From positions 1 through 64,000 of the forward strand of contig JAAZIU010000025.1 of NCBI GenBank assembly GCA_012800735.1: DNA of 64,000 nt, given 5' to 3'. Under the pieces are notes generated by a model. The model made no database searches, was not told the origin of the DNA, and saw nothing but the letters and a program-made list of their open reading frames with translations. The position numbers and the translations under genes are program-made. Of this stretch, positions 52,093-60,487 are shown in pieces; the stretch's first letter is position 1; each line of letters starts with the position of its first letter. The stretch is from Clostridiales bacterium (GTDB lineage: Bacteria > Bacillota > Clostridia > Oscillospirales > CAG-272).

Positions 52093-52659
52093 TTATTTTA
52101 TCACTTCAAGCGGCGGCAGCTCGTCGAGCGAGTCGATGCCGAAAAGGCGCAGAAACATTTCTGTCGTGCCGTAAAGATTAGGCTTTCCCGGCGCGTCAAG
52201 CCTGCCGCGGATTTCTACCATCCCGCGGCTTACCAGCTGATTTATCGAGTATCCGCTGTCGATGCCGCGCACCTGTTCGACATAGGTTCTCGTCGCCGGT
52301 TGGTTATACGCGATTATCGCCAGCACCTCGAGAGCGGAGCGGGAAAGAGTGAGAGTTTTGGTTATGCCCAAAGCTTTTTTTACCTGAGCGGCAAACTCTC
52401 CGGCTGAGCAGAGCTGAGCGCCGTCATCAAAGCACAAAAGACGTATTCCGCGGTCAATATATGTCGGCGCCATCTCCTCGGCGGCCTTTTTTGCTTCTTC
52501 TTCGGAGATTCCCGCCGCTTCGGCAAGCTTTGAATAGCCGACCGGCTCTCCCGCGGTAAAAAGCACTGCTTCTATGATTTTTCTTATAGTTGATTCGTCC
52601 GGTTTTTCGATATCGTTATCCGATGAAAAAAGATCAAAACTTTCAGGTTCATATGCCAT
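52093..52659 (-). CDS. scpB: segregation and condensation protein B
   Basis: 188 residues with two winged-helix domains (I-I-E-A-V-L-F-T-A-G-E-P near the start; L-S-R-S-A-L-E-V-L-A-I-I-A-Y-N-Q-P and E-Q-V-R-G-I-D-S in the second). It is the kleisin-interacting partner in the SMC-ScpAB condensin for chromosome compaction and segregation. Its ATG overlaps the scpA stop by 11 nt, as in most Firmicutes. Confidence 0.96.
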   Translation of the reverse strand: MAYEPESFDLFSSDNDIEKPDESTIRKIIEAVLFTAGEPVGYSKLAEAAGISEEEAKKAAEEMAPTYIDRGIRLLCFDDGAQLCSAGEFAAQVKKALGITKTLTLSRSALEVLAIIAYNQPATRTYVEQVRGIDSGYSINQLVSRGMVEIRGRLDAPGKPNLYGTTEMFLRLFGIDSLDELPPLEVIK

Positions 52660-53482
52660 CTAAGCTCTCCTCCTCCGCCTTTTTCTTTTTCCTCCGATGA
52701 GTCATATCAAGCCTGAAAATCAACTCCTCGCCTTCTCTGGCGGAGCTTGGGGCTACGATAAACCTGCCCGCTTTTAAAAGTTCAAGCACCGCAGTGAATG
52801 CGGCGACAAGCTCGGAGCGGGTTCTTGAAGTCAGCATAAGCTCTTCAAAGGTCATCTCGCCGCGTTTATACAGCAGCCGCATAAGACCGATAATCTTCGC
52901 ATTAACCGGATAATAACTGCGGTTTACGACTCTTACCGAAGCTTCGCCGGATTTGAGAAGCTCTTCCTCATCGCCGCCGAAGCGATTCCAGATACGCCTG
53001 AAAGCCGATTCAAGCATCATCACGGTATGAAGTCCTAATTTGACATCGCTTTCTTCGGGTTCCGGTTCGAAGGTGTTTGTCGGCTCTTTTGCAAAACGCC
53101 CGCCGAACTTTTCGAATCGCTCTCCCAGATACTGAGCCGCCAGCTTTATCTGCTTATATTCAAGCAGTTTACGCGCCAGATCCGCACGCGGATCCTCTTC
53201 CTCTTCCTTTTCCTTTTTCGGGAGCAGCATCCTGCTTTTTATAAGCATAAGGGTGGAAGCCATTTCGATGAATTCTCCGGCGATATCCATATCCATCGCC
53301 TGCCTGAGCTCAAGGTATTCAAGGTATTGATCGAGGATAAGGGCAATAGGGATATCGGCAATATCCATCTTATCTCTCTCGATAAGACCGAGCAGCACGT
53401 CAAGCGGACCGTTGAAATCGCCGATAGAATAAAGCGGGGTATAGTCTTCCGTTGCTGCCAAAACTTCCTGCTCGTTATTCAT
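52649..53482 (-). CDS. scpA: segregation and condensation protein A (kleisin)
   Basis: 277 residues, normal length. The N-terminal SMC-binding part begins F-N-G-P-L-D-V-L-L-G-L-I and I-A-G-E-F-I-E-M-A-S-T-L-M-L-I-K-S-R-M-L-L-P. The C-terminal winged helix is present (M-T-F-E-E-L-M). Forms the SMC-ScpA-ScpB complex. Its start lies 1 bp after the M50 protease stop, and a four-gene overlap chain runs through to scpB. Confidence 0.96.
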   Translation of the reverse strand: MNNEQEVLAATEDYTPLYSIGDFNGPLDVLLGLIERDKMDIADIPIALILDQYLEYLELRQAMDMDIAGEFIEMASTLMLIKSRMLLPKKEKEEEEDPRADLARKLLEYKQIKLAAQYLGERFEKFGGRFAKEPTNTFEPEPEESDVKLGLHTVMMLESAFRRIWNRFGGDEEELLKSGEASVRVVNRSYYPVNAKIIGLMRLLYKRGEMTFEELMLTSRTRSELVAAFTAVLELLKAGRFIVAPSSAREGEELIFRLDMTHRRKKKKAEEESLDGI

Positions 53483-53483
53483 T

Positions 53484-54134
53484 TTAAAGTCCCGGTATCA
53501 GCCGTACCGTGAAGAGAAGGAAATTTCCGACGGCGTTTATCATATACATTAAAGGACGGTCAAGGATTCCAAACCAAAGGAGCGCCATCAATACAAGCAT
53601 TATGTAGCGCTCATACTGCATTACCTTGAAATAATATTTTGTCGGCAGGAAAACCAGAACTATCCGCGAACCGTCAAGCGGCGGACAGGGGATCAGATTG
53701 AATACGCCAAGACCGAGGTTCAGCATATAGAACACCTGAAGAAACAACATGATTACCTGATAGAATACGCTGTCGTTATAAAATTTGCCGGCAATCACGT
53801 ACAGAAGTATGCCGAACCATGCGAGAAGAATGTTTGACACGGGTCCCGCAAGAGCGGTAAGCGCCATATCTCGCTTGGGGTTTTTGAAATACCTGACGTC
53901 GATGGGAACCGGACGGGCGAATCCAAATCCGAAGAAAAGCATCATAAGGGTACCTACCGGATCAAGGTGTTTGAGCGGATTAAGGGTAAGCCTTCCTTGG
54001 TTATGGGCGGTCGGATCGCCTAATTTATACGCAACCCAGCCGTGCGCCGTCTCATGCACGGCAAGTGCCAGAAGCAGCACCGGTATACGCATTAAATAAA
54101 CCGGCAGGTTGCTTATTATATCGTTTAATCTCAT
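53484..54134 (-). CDS. site-2 protease family membrane metalloprotease (M50)
   Basis: 216 residues with about five membrane segments. The zinc motif H-E-T-A-H (His27, Glu28, His31) lies in the first segment and N-L-I-P-C-P-P-L-D-G-S-R in the third conserved region. No PDZ domain is present, placing it with the small YwhC-like group. These proteases cut substrates inside the membrane; the target is unknown. The usual Firmicutes location beside scpA is kept. Confidence 0.93.
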   Translation of the reverse strand: MRLNDIISNLPVYLMRIPVLLLALAVHETAHGWVAYKLGDPTAHNQGRLTLNPLKHLDPVGTLMMLFFGFGFARPVPIDVRYFKNPKRDMALTALAGPVSNILLAWFGILLYVIAGKFYNDSVFYQVIMLFLQVFYMLNLGLGVFNLIPCPPLDGSRIVLVFLPTKYYFKVMQYERYIMLVLMALLWFGILDRPLMYMINAVGNFLLFTVRLIPGL

Positions 54135-54160
54135 TATTTATCCATATTCGCCTTTATTCA

Positions 54161-55477
54161 TCAGACATCGAGACGCAAAAGATCTTCGAAGCTTTCGCGG
54201 CGGACGGCGACATAGGGTTCTCCGTCGCGAATCATAACCACCGCCGGGCGCGGCAGGCGGTTGTAATTCGACGCCATCGAATAGTTATAAGCGCCGGTGA
54301 CAAGCACGGCGATTACATCTCCGCGGCTGACCGGCTGAACATTCAGATTTTCACCGATAAGGTCGCCGGATTCGCACAAACGTCCGGCAAGGGTGCAGAC
54401 AAGGCTTTTTTCTTCTCCCGCTTTATCGGCGCGGGTAATTTCGTATCTTGACTGGTAGAGCGCGTAGCGGGGATTGTCGGTCATGCCGCCGTCAATCGAG
54501 ACATAACTTCTGAAGCCTTCGATATGTTTTACCGAACCGACGGTATACAGCGTAACGCCGCTGTCCGCGACGATAGATCTGCCCGGCTCAAGCGCGAGAA
54601 AAGGCGGATTTATGCCGTGCAGGGCGCTTCTGTCGGCAACTGCGCGGCAAACGTCCTCAACGCCTTTTCTGTAATCAAATACCGGGTCGGCGGGAGTGTA
54701 TCTGACGCCGAAGCCGCCGCCGATATCGAGTTTTTTTGCCTCATAGCCGAATCTTGATTTTACTTCGGCGATGAAATCTATCATTATTTCGGCTGCGTTT
54801 ATAAAAGGGGTAGATTCGAAAATCTGACTGCCGATATGGCAGTGAAAGCCGTCAAGAACGATTCCGGGCAACTCTAAGGCGTATTTGACTATATCATACG
54901 CCGCGCCGGTGGATATCGGAGTTCCGAATTTGGAATCGACCGTGCCGGTGGTTATCTTTTTGTGGGTATGCGGATCGACTCCGGGAGTTATCCTGATTAA
55001 GATATGCTGCGGAGTTGTCATGGAGAGCTTCCGGCGAAGCGCAGAGATCGCTTCCAGCTCTTCTCTGCTGTCGGCGACTATCGTTCCGACACCGAGCTCC
55101 ATTGCGAGGATTATATCTCTGTCGGTTTTGTTATTACCGTGAAAATATAGTTTCTCCATCGGATATCCCGCGGCTCTCGCCGTCATTATCTCTCCCGGAG
55201 AAACCGCGTCGGCGCCGTAAAGGTTCTCTTCCTTTGCGATTTCATACATACGCTTGAAGCAGCAGGCTTTTGACGCAAACAGAATCCCGCCGCCGTTGGG
55301 GGCGAAATCTTCGAGCGCTTTATTGTAAAGACGCATACGGTCTCTTATGGTATTTTCGTCCATAACATAGAGCGGGGTGCCGTATTTCTCCGCAAGGAAC
55401 ATCGCGTCTGCTCCGCCTATCGTAAGGTGGCCGGAGCTGTTTATACCGAGACTGTCACAAACAAAAGATTCTGCCAT
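54161..55477 (-). CDS. lysA: diaminopimelate decarboxylase
   Basis: 438 residues. The PLP lysine is Lys70 in L-F-A-S-K-A-C, and the C-terminal barrel has E-P-G-R-S-I-V-A, G-G-M-T-D-N-P-R and C-E-S-G-D. It converts meso-diaminopimelate to lysine, the last step of lysine synthesis. It is 26 bp upstream of the M50 gene and 20 bp after engB in the lon cluster. Its presence shows that free lysine can be made for protein or wall synthesis. Confidence 0.95.
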   Translation of the reverse strand: MAESFVCDSLGINSSGHLTIGGADAMFLAEKYGTPLYVMDENTIRDRMRLYNKALEDFAPNGGGILFASKACCFKRMYEIAKEENLYGADAVSPGEIMTARAAGYPMEKLYFHGNNKTDRDIILAMELGVGTIVADSREELEAISALRRKLSMTTPQHILIRITPGVDPHTHKKITTGTVDSKFGTPISTGAAYDIVKYALELPGIVLDGFHCHIGSQIFESTPFINAAEIMIDFIAEVKSRFGYEAKKLDIGGGFGVRYTPADPVFDYRKGVEDVCRAVADRSALHGINPPFLALEPGRSIVADSGVTLYTVGSVKHIEGFRSYVSIDGGMTDNPRYALYQSRYEITRADKAGEEKSLVCTLAGRLCESGDLIGENLNVQPVSRGDVIAVLVTGAYNYSMASNYNRLPRPAVVMIRDGEPYVAVRRESFEDLLRLDV

Positions 55478-55497
55478 TTATATAACTCCTAAAACTC

Positions 55498-56094
55498 TTA
55501 TACAACTTTGATTATTTCGGATATAAGCGCCTTTATGCCTTCTCCGGTTTTTACGGATACAAGTATCGGCTCGACTCCCGTCAGCTCCGTTATTTCCGCG
55601 ACTGTTTTGGCGCGGTTGGTTTTAGTCGGCTTATCCGCCTTGCAGGCGGCAATGACAAAAGGCACCGAGAGATGAGTCATCCACTCTATCATCATCTTAT
55701 CGTCTTCGGTGGGACCGCTTACGCAGTCGATAAGCTGAACTACCAGCTTAAGCTGCTCGCCGGCGACGGAGTTCAGATAGGTATCGGTAAGCTCCGAGAA
55801 ACGCCGCTGAGCTGCGGCGCCTCTCTGCGCGTAACCGTAGCCGGGGAGGTCGACAAGATAGAGTTTGCCGTCTATATCGTAGAAATTGACGGTTATCGTC
55901 TTTCCCGGCCGTGACGACACCCTCGCCAGGCTTTTTCTTCCGGCGAGAGCGTTGATAAGCGAGGATTTTCCGACATTGGACCTGCCGGAAAAGGCTACCT
56001 GAGGCCGGCGTCCCTCCGGACGGTTGGGCGTCGGGAGCTGATCCTTTCTGCCGGCGGTTATCTCTAAATTGATTTTGCTGAAATCTACAAACAT
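55498..56094 (-). CDS. engB: ribosome biogenesis GTPase EngB/YsxC
   Basis: 198 residues. G1 is G-R-S-N-V-G-K-S-S-L, G3 D-L-P-G-Y-G-Y-A, G4 C-K-A-D-K-P-T-K. It is an essential GTPase for late 50S subunit assembly. Position directly after lon (7 bp) is the standard Firmicutes order. Confidence 0.96.
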   Translation of the reverse strand: MFVDFSKINLEITAGRKDQLPTPNRPEGRRPQVAFSGRSNVGKSSLINALAGRKSLARVSSRPGKTITVNFYDIDGKLYLVDLPGYGYAQRGAAAQRRFSELTDTYLNSVAGEQLKLVVQLIDCVSGPTEDDKMMIEWMTHLSVPFVIAACKADKPTKTNRAKTVAEITELTGVEPILVSVKTGEGIKALISEIIKVV

Positions 56095-56101
56095 TTTTAT
56101 A

Positions 56102-58468
56102 TCATTCGGGTAAAGCGGCGCTGTCGCCCGCGGGTTTTACCAGGGCGGCGTCAAGCACCTGCCGCATTGATGAGCATTCTATGAAATTAAGGTTTTCCCG
56201 TACCAGCGGGTCGATCTCTTCGAGGTCGTCGCTGTTCGCCTTTGGCAGCAAAACGGTTTTTACTCCGGCTTTATAAGCCGCCATCGTCTTTTCCTTAAGT
56301 CCGCCTATCGCCAGAACGTCTCCGCGGAGGTCTATCTCCCCGGTCATCGCGACATCGCGGCGAACCGGAGCGCGCATAAGCTCGGACGCAAGCGCCGTGG
56401 TGATGGTTACTCCCGCCGAGGGACCGTCCTTCGGAACCGCGCCCTCCGGAACGTGGATATGTATATCCTTAGTCTTATAAAAATCAGAGTCGATGCCGAG
56501 GTTTTCACTGTTTGCGCGGATATAGCTTATCGCGAGATGGGCCGACTCTTTCATGACATCGCCCAACTGCCCGGTAAGCTCGCATTTGCCGCTGCCCGGC
56601 ATTGTCATACACTCGACTTCAAGAAGGTCGCCGCCTATTTCCGTCCAGGCAAGACCATTCACAACGCCGATTCTGTCTACTTCGGATATCTTCTTCGGCT
56701 TGACTTTCCGGCTTCCGAGATAGGAAATAATGTCCTTATCAGATATTTTTACCGACTTTATCTCTTCCTCGATTATCTTTTTCGCCGCTTTACGGCAGAG
56801 CGAGGCTATCTCGCGCTCAAGATTCCGGACGCCGGCTTCAAAGGTGTAATAGTCAATCAACTCGTATATAGCCGTATCGTCGATTTTAAGCTGGCGCTTC
56901 GTAAGACCGTGGCGCTTCAGCTGCTTGGGGATGAGATGATCGCGGGCTATCGATAACTTCTCGTTTCGGCTGTATATCTTGAGCTCGATAACCTCCATAC
57001 GGTCGACAAGAGGCTTCGGAACATTTTGCAGATTATTCGCGGTACAGATAAACAGCACCTCGGAAAGGTCAACCGGAAGCTCGACATAATGATCGCGGAA
57101 CGCCTTGTTTTGTTCCGAATCAAGCACTTCAAGCAGCGCGGACGAAGGGTCGCCCTGCATATTGGAGGTGAGTTTATCTACCTCGTCAAGCAGCATGACC
57201 GGATTTCGGGTCTTGCACTTGATAAGCGCTTCTATGATGCGTCCCGGCATCGCGCCGACATAGGTCTTGCGGTGACTGCGTATTTCGGCTTCGTCGCGAA
57301 CTCCGCCCAGCGAAACACGGACATATTTACGGTTGATAGCGCGGGCAATCGAGCCGGCAATCGAGGTCTTGCCGGTTCCGGGAGGACCGACAAGGCAGAG
57401 TATCTGATTTTTTATCTCGGGGTTGAGCTGTTTTACCGCAAGGAACTCTAAAATACGCTGTTTTACCTTTTCAAGGCCGTCGTGGTCGCGCTCAAGAACT
57501 TTTGAAGCTGCCGAAATATTCAGCCTGTCTTTAGTGGTCTTTTTCCAGGGAATATCGAGGCAGGTGTCGAGATAAGTCTTTATAACGCCGCTTTCGGGAG
57601 ACATGCTCGGAATCTTTGAAAGGCGCTTTACCTCCTTGCGCAGCTTTTCCCTGACTTCATCCGGAAGGGCGGCTTTTTCCACTTTGGCTGTATACTCGGT
57701 GACTTCGTCGTCGCCGTAGTCATCTTCGCCTAATTCTTCGCGTATTACATTGAGCTGATGCTGAAGATACATCTGACGCTGGTTGCTCTCGAGCCGGTCA
57801 CGGATTTTTTTCGAAATACGCCGCTCCTCTTCGAGAACGGTAAGCTCCTTTTCCATAACGAGAGCAAGCTTTTCAAGCCGCTTTACCGGCTCGAAAGTTT
57901 CAAGCACCGCTTGCTTGTCTTCGTGGTTGACAAGCATATTGCTTGCGACAAAATCCGCGAGCAATCCGGGGATGCGTATCGATTTCAGCGCTGCGATCAG
58001 CTCCGGCGAGGGTTTCGGGACAAACTCAAATAACCTCTCGACCGACTCGTTGACCTGGAGCATCAGCGCCTTGCCCCTGACGGTCACCCTGTCTTCCGCC
58101 TGGAAATAGCTTCGGGAAAGAACGTCCGCGCGGATATTGTCGCCGCTTTTCTCAAATCTTAATACTTCGGCGCGGGTCTGCCCCTCTGCCATAACCCGGG
58201 CGGTGTTGCCGGGAAGCAGCAGGAACTGACGTATCACGGCGACAACGCCTACGTCGTATAAATGCTCCGGTTCAGGGGTTTCGTTGGTGATGTTTTTGAC
58301 TGATATGAGAAGCAATTTGCCGCCGTCTTTCGACGCTTCGCGGCAGAGGTCTATTTGATTTTTATCGGTAACTTCAAAGCTGAAAGGCAGCTCCGGAAAG
58401 GCAACGATTCCCTTAAGCCAGACCGTATTCAAAGTTAAACTTTCTATTTTTTCGGTATAGCCGGACAT
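56102..58468 (-). CDS. lon: ATP-dependent Lon protease
   Basis: 788 residues, full length. N-terminal LON substrate domain, coiled region near 190-245, AAA+ module with Walker [10 protein letters not shown], and the C-terminal protease domain with catalytic Ser684 (D-G-P-S-A-G-V) and Lys727. It degrades misfolded and regulatory proteins in the cytosol. It is the first gene of a minus-strand housekeeping cluster reaching to 49510. The promoter at 58557-58586 is followed by a leader of about 80 nt with a 6-bp GC hairpin (58504-58509 with 58532-58537). Confidence 0.96.
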   Translation of the reverse strand: MSGYTEKIESLTLNTVWLKGIVAFPELPFSFEVTDKNQIDLCREASKDGGKLLLISVKNITNETPEPEHLYDVGVVAVIRQFLLLPGNTARVMAEGQTRAEVLRFEKSGDNIRADVLSRSYFQAEDRVTVRGKALMLQVNESVERLFEFVPKPSPELIAALKSIRIPGLLADFVASNMLVNHEDKQAVLETFEPVKRLEKLALVMEKELTVLEEERRISKKIRDRLESNQRQMYLQHQLNVIREELGEDDYGDDEVTEYTAKVEKAALPDEVREKLRKEVKRLSKIPSMSPESGVIKTYLDTCLDIPWKKTTKDRLNISAASKVLERDHDGLEKVKQRILEFLAVKQLNPEIKNQILCLVGPPGTGKTSIAGSIARAINRKYVRVSLGGVRDEAEIRSHRKTYVGAMPGRIIEALIKCKTRNPVMLLDEVDKLTSNMQGDPSSALLEVLDSEQNKAFRDHYVELPVDLSEVLFICTANNLQNVPKPLVDRMEVIELKIYSRNEKLSIARDHLIPKQLKRHGLTKRQLKIDDTAIYELIDYYTFEAGVRNLEREIASLCRKAAKKIIEEEIKSVKISDKDIISYLGSRKVKPKKISEVDRIGVVNGLAWTEIGGDLLEVECMTMPGSGKCELTGQLGDVMKESAHLAISYIRANSENLGIDSDFYKTKDIHIHVPEGAVPKDGPSAGVTITTALASELMRAPVRRDVAMTGEIDLRGDVLAIGGLKEKTMAAYKAGVKTVLLPKANSDDLEEIDPLVRENLNFIECSSMRQVLDAALVKPAGDSAALPE

Positions 58469-58556
58469 ATATATTCAATACTCACTTTCAAAAATCATAT
58501 TTTGCGCCGTATTTTTAAGACAGGTAACCGGCGGCGCATAAATCATTATTCAGTAT

Positions 58557-58586
58557 ATTATACCACAGAAAAAGCCGCCGCGTCAA
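58557..58586 (-). promoter_or_regulatory. SigA promoter of the lon cluster
   Basis: TTGACG (58581-58586), 18 bp, TATAAT (58557-58562) with TGG before it. The palindrome TTACAT-TT-ATGTAA (58587-58600) touches the upstream edge of the -35 and could be an operator. Confidence 0.8.
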
Positions 58587-58622
58587 TTACATTTATGTAA
58601 ATTCACTCAACACAAATGATAC

Positions 58623-58644
58623 AAAAAAGTCCGCAGCGGCGGAC
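58623..58644 (-). terminator. terminator of small RNA 2
   Basis: A 6-bp GC-rich stem, 4-nt loop, then six T on the minus strand. Confidence 0.85.
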
Positions 58645-58726
58645 ACGGCAAAACAACAGGCCGCCGGCGAAGGTAGAACATATCATAAGCTTGATATTTT
58701 GCCTTCGCGGCGGTTGCTGTGATGCG
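58623..58726 (-). ncRNA. candidate structured small RNA upstream of lon
   Basis: About 104 nt with no reading frame, bounded by a promoter (58733-58762) and a terminator. A long hairpin is formed by CCGCCG/CGGCGG, CGAAGG/CCTTCG and an apical ATATCA/TGATAT, with CAAC/GTTG closing the base. The terminator stem GTCCGC/GCGGAC (58639-58644 with 58629-58634) is followed by TTTTTT. It does not carry the conserved loop of SRP RNA or features of tmRNA or RNase P RNA. Function unknown. Confidence 0.7.
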
Positions 58727-58732
58727 TATATT

Positions 58733-58762
58733 ATTATACCCTATTCGAGCGCGCTTTGTAAA
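58733..58762 (-). promoter_or_regulatory. promoter of small RNA 2
   Basis: TTTACA (58757-58762), 18 bp, TATAAT (58733-58738). The predicted start is near 58726. Confidence 0.75.
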
Positions 58763-58838
58763 GATGTAATTTCAACGAAATTTTATTAACTCGTTTGTTT
58801 TTTTGCTTTCAAATTTGCGGTTTTCGACATACAATTTG

Positions 58839-58867
58839 TTGCATCCGGCTCGAAAACATGGTATAAT
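58839..58867 (+). promoter_or_regulatory. SigA promoter of the MutS-like gene
   Basis: TTGCAT (58839-58844), 17 bp, TATAAT (58862-58867) with TGG before it. It has the same -35 as small RNA 1. Confidence 0.87.
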
Positions 58868-58904
58868 ATAGGCATCGGGCTTTTACAAAACAGAGGTGTT
58901 CAAA

Positions 58905-60362
58905 ATGCTGTCCTCCCTTCTTTTTCTTTCTCGCGAAGATAAAAATGAACAATATCTTACCGAAGACACGCTTTTGGATCTTAAACTTGACCGTTTATTT
59001 ACAAAGCGCGCTCTCTCAATACTTCGACGTCCCTGCAAGCCGGAACTTATCAGAGCGCGGGAGGAACTCTTCGCTTTGCTTGACGGCGAGATTCTTGAAA
59101 CGCTGACGGGATATGCAGACAGGCTCAACGACTCAAGAAAACGTCTTTGTTCCGTTTCAAACGAACCGGTCAGATTCGCCGCCTTTGTCGTAATGTGCGG
59201 CAGATACATAGAGCTTGTTGAATATTCGGCGTCGCTTGAGCCGCGCGGAACGCTGTTTGGGCGCTTCGTCGAATCAGCAGCAAATATTCTCCGTGACGAG
59301 CGCTTTATCCGGATGAAAAGCTCGCTGACGGAAGCCCGCGCCGACATCGACGAGCTTAAAGCCTGCGCCATATCCGCGCCGCCGGGAAAATGGCTGATGC
59401 ACAAGCCTTCCGGGGATGAAAACGCCGCTCCAAAACCGGATGACGGCAGCGAAGTCATCCGCTGCGTAAAGTCACTTACCGGAGCTTCACTTCGTTATCC
59501 CGCCCATGTCGCGCACTACGCCCCGGCGGGAGTTATAACCGGAATAAAAAAGCTATGCCCGGACGAGCTTAAAAGGCTTGATGAATTTTGCCGGGAAAGT
59601 TCCTGGATTGCCGGCGACGGCGCTCTGTTGCTGAACGAGCTGCGGTTTATAAAGGAAATCCGGGATTTCTGCGAAATGCTGAAATCGCGCGGACTTCCCT
59701 GCTGCGCTCCTAAAATTGCAGAGACAAGGAAAATTCACGCTGCGGACGCGATTGACGGGGCTTTGACTTTAAAAACCGCTGACATTGTCCCGAACGACCT
59801 TGATTTTGACGAAAAAGAGCATCTTTTCTTCCTAACCGGAGCCAACGGCGGAGGCAAGACTACTTATCTGAGGTCGGTCGGGATAATTACGATACTCTTT
59901 CTTGCCGGCTGCCCGGTTCCGGCGAAATCTGCGGAGATTTGGCCTTTTAAAAATGTAGTCACTCACTTTCCTTACGACGAGCGATTTGAAGACGGCGGGC
60001 GGCTTGCCGATGAAATTCACAGGATAGATAATATAATGGAAACCGCCGACGGCGATACCATTGTGCTTTTGAACGAGACTTTCTCCGGCACCGATGAGCG
60101 CAAGTCGGAACGGCTGATAAGAGAAACCGCCGAAGAGCTGAATCGGCGCGGGGTTTTCGGGGTCTGGGTAACTCATGTGCATTCTTTTGGAGAGGATCTT
60201 CTGCCGGCGCTGTCCGTTGAAGTCGATGAAAACGACAGCAACCGCCGGACTTTTAAGGTAATTCGCAAGAAAGTTTTCAGCGGCTCTTACGCGCGGGATA
60301 TACTCGAAAAATACGGGCTTACCGCGGAGCAGCTGAAAATACGGGATACGAAAGCCATTTGA
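58905..60362 (+). CDS. MutS-family ATPase lacking mismatch-recognition domains
   Basis: 485 residues. Helical core region up to about 290, then the MutS ATPase: Walker A G-A-N-G-G-G-K-T-T near 312, a Walker B-like I-V-L-L-N-E-T-F-S-G-T, and V-T-H-V-H. There is no N-terminal mismatch-binding domain and no C-terminal Smr nuclease, so it is neither MutS nor MutS2. Such short MutS-like ATPases exist in Clostridia with unknown roles in DNA or RNA transactions. ATG 58905 is preceded by AGAGGTG; an in-frame GTG three codons earlier is part of that ribosome site. It has its own promoter and the next operon has another. Confidence 0.85.
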   Translation: MLSSLLFLSREDKNEQYLTEDTLLDLKLDRLFTKRALSILRRPCKPELIRAREELFALLDGEILETLTGYADRLNDSRKRLCSVSNEPVRFAAFVVMCGRYIELVEYSASLEPRGTLFGRFVESAANILRDERFIRMKSSLTEARADIDELKACAISAPPGKWLMHKPSGDENAAPKPDDGSEVIRCVKSLTGASLRYPAHVAHYAPAGVITGIKKLCPDELKRLDEFCRESSWIAGDGALLLNELRFIKEIRDFCEMLKSRGLPCCAPKIAETRKIHAADAIDGALTLKTADIVPNDLDFDEKEHLFFLTGANGGGKTTYLRSVGIITILFLAGCPVPAKSAEIWPFKNVVTHFPYDERFEDGGRLADEIHRIDNIMETADGDTIVLLNETFSGTDERKSERLIRETAEELNRRGVFGVWVTHVHSFGEDLLPALSVEVDENDSNRRTFKVIRKKVFSGSYARDILEKYGLTAEQLKIRDTKAI

Positions 60363-60389
60363 GCGCTGTGAAATATTTACATTGGAATA

Positions 60390-60418
60390 TTGAAATATCA
60401 TAGGGCATTTGATATAAT
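60390..60418 (+). promoter_or_regulatory. SigA promoter of asnB operon
   Basis: TTGAAA (60390-60395), 17 bp, TATAAT (60413-60418) with TGA before it. The leader before ATG 60488 is about 63 nt. Confidence 0.85.
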
Positions 60419-60487
60419 ATACAAGCGTTTTATAAGCGCCAATTATACTGAACAACAGGAGACCGGCAGGCGCCGGGAATATATATT

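Larger units (their letters stand above)
58469..58904. other. 436-bp regulatory region between lon and the MutS-like gene
   Basis: It holds the lon promoter and leader hairpin, a small palindrome, a candidate minus-strand small RNA with promoter and terminator, and the plus promoter of the MutS-like gene. No coding sequence was found. Confidence 0.8.

Noticed and set aside
58623-58726. SRP (4.5S) RNA for the small RNA near lon
   Set aside because: The conserved SRP apical loop and asymmetric internal loop sequence are absent.
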